Assembly: GCA_005801025.1 (NCBI GenBank)
Contig: SYDZ01000118.1
Location: 1 to 6,785 of the forward strand
DNA length: 6,785 bases
From: Actinomycetota bacterium
Lineage (GTDB): Bacteria; Actinomycetota; Acidimicrobiia; Acidimicrobiales; Ilumatobacteraceae
Direction: 5' to 3'
Notes under the pieces: generated by a model
Seen by the model: only the letters and a program-made list of their open reading frames with translations
Databases searched by the model: none
What the model was told of the DNA's origin: nothing
Shown: positions 5,025 through 6,785 of the stretch, piece by piece
Numbering within the stretch: position 1 is the stretch's first letter
Layout of the letters: each line of letters begins with the position of its first letter
Translations under genes and position numbers: made by a program

Positions 5025-6785
5025 ATGCCCCCAGTGCCGAAAATTGAAGCGCAGCCAGTTCCATATCCAAAACCCATCGTCGGGGCTCCGAATATGGTGA
5101 CTATTTTGCTGGATGACATCGGTTTTGGACAGTTGGGCTGTTACGGCTCGTTGATTGACACGCCAAATATTGACGCTTTGGCGCAACGAGGTGTGCGCTT
5201 TAACCGCTTTCATGTGACATCAATCTGTTCATCCACCCGTGCCGCATTGTTCACTGGTCGAAATCACCATGCTGTGGGTATTGGGGCCACTCAAGAAACC
5301 CCATTTGCTCTTCCTGGCTATTCGGGTCGCTTACCGAAGTCAGCAATCGCCTTGCCACGTATCTTGCGCGATAACGGGTACAACACGATGGCCGTGGGCA
5401 AATGGCATCTCACACCGCAAGCCGAATATTCATCGGCGGGACCCTTTGATCGCTGGCCACTGGGTCTCGGTTTTGAGCGTTACTACGGATTCTTAGGGGC
5501 CGAAACCAACCATTGGTCACCTGAGTTAGTGCGCGACAACACGCCGATCATTCCCCCAAAAAATACTTCACAAGGTGGCTCGTACCATCTCACCGAAGAT
5601 CTCGCTGACCAAGCAATCAACATGATCCGAGATCAACAACAAGCGGCCGGCGACAAGCCTTTCTTTTTGTGGTTTGCAACTGGGGCTGCTCACGCACCGC
5701 ACCATGTGGCGCGTGAATGGTGTGAACCGTATGCCGGAAAGTTTGATGCAGGATGGGAAGTGCTTCAACAAAAAACTTTTGAGCGCCAACTAGAACTTGG
5801 CATCATCCCTCCTGACACCAAACTCACGCCGCAACCATCGTGGATTCCGCAATGGTCCACGCTGTCAGCTGATGAGCGCAAGTTGTTTGCTCGATATATG
5901 GAGGTGTACGCCGGCTTCGTCACACACACCGATGCACAAATCGGTCGTCTTTTTTCCTTTCTCAGCGAGCAAGGCCTCGACGGAAACACCATCGTCACTT
6001 TGATGTCAGACAATGGTGCCAGTAGTGAGGGCGGAACAATCGGAACTCTCAACGAGGCTGCATCCTGGTTGGGAGATCATGCCACCGTCGAAGAAGCCCT
6101 TGAACAGATCGACGAAATTGGTGGGCCAAACCACACCAACCATTACCCGTGGGGATGGGCGTGGGCCGGCAACAGCCCATTTCATTTGTGGAAGCGTTAT
6201 TCGTGGTTAGGTGGCGTGCGCGCTCCTCTCATCGTACGTTGGCCAAAAAAAATTACTGACAGTGGTTCAGTCCGCAATCAGTTCACCCATGCCGTGGATC
6301 TTGCGCCAACGCTCTTAGGGGCCGCTGGAATTTCTATGCCAACAATTGTTGACGGCATCACTCAACAGCGCGTTGACGGTGTGGACATCAGCGCAACCTT
6401 CATTGATGGCGCTCAAAGCGAACATCGCTCCACTCAATATTTTGAAATGCACGGATCCCGCTCGATCTATCACGAAGGCTGGAAAGCCACCAGCAACTTC
6501 GTATCGCCATTATTTAATGAGCGTGTGCACATCACCGGAAGTCATTCGTATGAAACTGATGTCTGGCAACTCTTTGATCTCACGAACGATTTCTCGGAAT
6601 CAACAGATCTTTCCGCTCAATATCCCGAACGAGTGCGCGAACTTGAATCGTTATGGATTGAACAGGCCACTGCTAATAACGTCTTCCCATTATTTAATCC
6701 TGGCGCCAATTATCCAGCGCACCCCGGCGAGTACCCACTACCTCGTTCGGCAACATATCAGCCAAGTCGGCATCCAATAGCAGCA
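5025..6785 (+). CDS. type I sulfatase, AtsD/arylsulfatase-like, partial (C terminus beyond the right edge)
   Basis: The frame is open for 587 codons to the window edge with no stop, so the gene is incomplete. The family hydrolyses sulfate esters. The order of motifs is GAPNMVTILLDD (20-31) with metal ligands D30 and D31, the formylglycine motif CSSTRAALFTGRNHH (68-82) with C68 and R72, GKWH (K126, H128), H223 in GAAHAPH, SDNG (D329, N330), and K390 before the GGVRAPLIVRWP strand. All expected active-site residues are present. The third motif position is Ser rather than Pro or Ala. There is no signal peptide, consistent with the cytosolic mycobacterial AtsA/AtsD group; AtsD-like proteins are near 780 residues, so roughly 150-200 residues are probably missing. 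The ATG at 5025 is chosen over ATG 5094 because the latter would cut away the conserved GAPN lead-in to the first strand; GTG 5034 is an alternative. The sulfate ester substrate is unknown. Confidence 0.93.
   Translation, partial: MPPVPKIEAQPVPYPKPIVGAPNMVTILLDDIGFGQLGCYGSLIDTPNIDALAQRGVRFNRFHVTSICSSTRAALFTGRNHHAVGIGATQETPFALPGYSGRLPKSAIALPRILRDNGYNTMAVGKWHLTPQAEYSSAGPFDRWPLGLGFERYYGFLGAETNHWSPELVRDNTPIIPPKNTSQGGSYHLTEDLADQAINMIRDQQQAAGDKPFFLWFATGAAHAPHHVAREWCEPYAGKFDAGWEVLQQKTFERQLELGIIPPDTKLTPQPSWIPQWSTLSADERKLFARYMEVYAGFVTHTDAQIGRLFSFLSEQGLDGNTIVTLMSDNGASSEGGTIGTLNEAASWLGDHATVEEALEQIDEIGGPNHTNHYPWGWAWAGNSPFHLWKRYSWLGGVRAPLIVRWPKKITDSGSVRNQFTHAVDLAPTLLGAAGISMPTIVDGITQQRVDGVDISATFIDGAQSEHRSTQYFEMHGSRSIYHEGWKATSNFVSPLFNERVHITGSHSYETDVWQLFDLTNDFSESTDLSAQYPERVRELESLWIEQATANNVFPLFNPGANYPAHPGEYPLPRSATYQPSRHPIAA

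Noticed and set aside
4957..5070. N-terminal extension of the dehydrogenase to the ATG at 5070
   Set aside because: It would overlap the sulfatase start, and the added residues do not resemble the family's first strand, which begins just after the ATG at 4956.
6508..6699. CCATTATTTAAT occurring twice near the sulfatase end
   Set aside because: Both copies encode PLFN in the same protein about 60 codons apart; no flanking similarity, so a short coincidence rather than a repeat element.
6346..6780. Separate plus-strand frame at the right end
   Set aside because: It is in another frame inside the sulfatase gene, which stays open and motif-consistent to the edge.

Overview
The window looks like an ordinary chromosomal stretch from an actinobacterium. 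The best guess is a moderate-GC member of the Acidimicrobiia, such as a freshwater or marine Ilumatobacter-like lineage. The pointers are a DUF3499 gene (a family known almost only from Actinobacteria), the pairing of an APH-type phosphotransferase with DUF6285, an AtsD-type cytosolic sulfatase, GTG starts, and TANNNT -10 boxes placed so that transcripts could begin at or near the start codon. The class-level guess is inference; nothing here is a taxonomic marker except the tRNA. Composition is near half GC by eye. No insertion sequence, integrase, CRISPR array or phage gene is visible.

Layout. Positions 1-1214, minus strand: the 5' part of a DUF6285 gene, cut by the window edge, lies 6 nt downstream of an APH/aminoglycoside-phosphotransferase-like kinase. 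A 91-nt divergent region (1215-1305) separates the kinase from a plus-strand stand-alone ABC ATPase of the YlmA type (1306-2097). That gene converges on, and overlaps by 14 nt, a minus-strand SRPBCC-fold protein (2084-2533). Just upstream of the SRPBCC gene on the same strand is a DUF3499 zinc-ribbon-like protein with a long disordered tail (2546-3214). Next come a minus-strand rho-independent terminator and tRNA-Val(CAC) (3296-3369). A J-domain protein with one membrane span and an outer four-cysteine domain (3413-4006) and a D-2-hydroxyacid dehydrogenase (4033-4956) follow on the same strand. A 68-nt divergent region separates the dehydrogenase from a large sulfatase gene (5025 to the right edge, incomplete).

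How the parts fit. The kinase and DUF6285 almost certainly form a translation-linked pair, as in many genomes where they sit beside an acyl-CoA dehydrogenase gene. DUF3499 and SRPBCC form a second two-gene unit. The dehydrogenase, J-protein and tRNA-Val run in one direction with no clear terminator until the hairpin after the tRNA, so one long transcript is possible. The sulfatase and dehydrogenase share a divergent control region, but a metabolic link between them is not shown by the sequence.

No clear new multi-gene system was found. The most interesting individual items are the sulfatase activation motif C-S-S-T-R in place of C-x-P/A-x-R, the membrane J-protein with an outer cysteine domain, the tail on the DUF3499 protein, and two well-placed candidate leaderless promoters.
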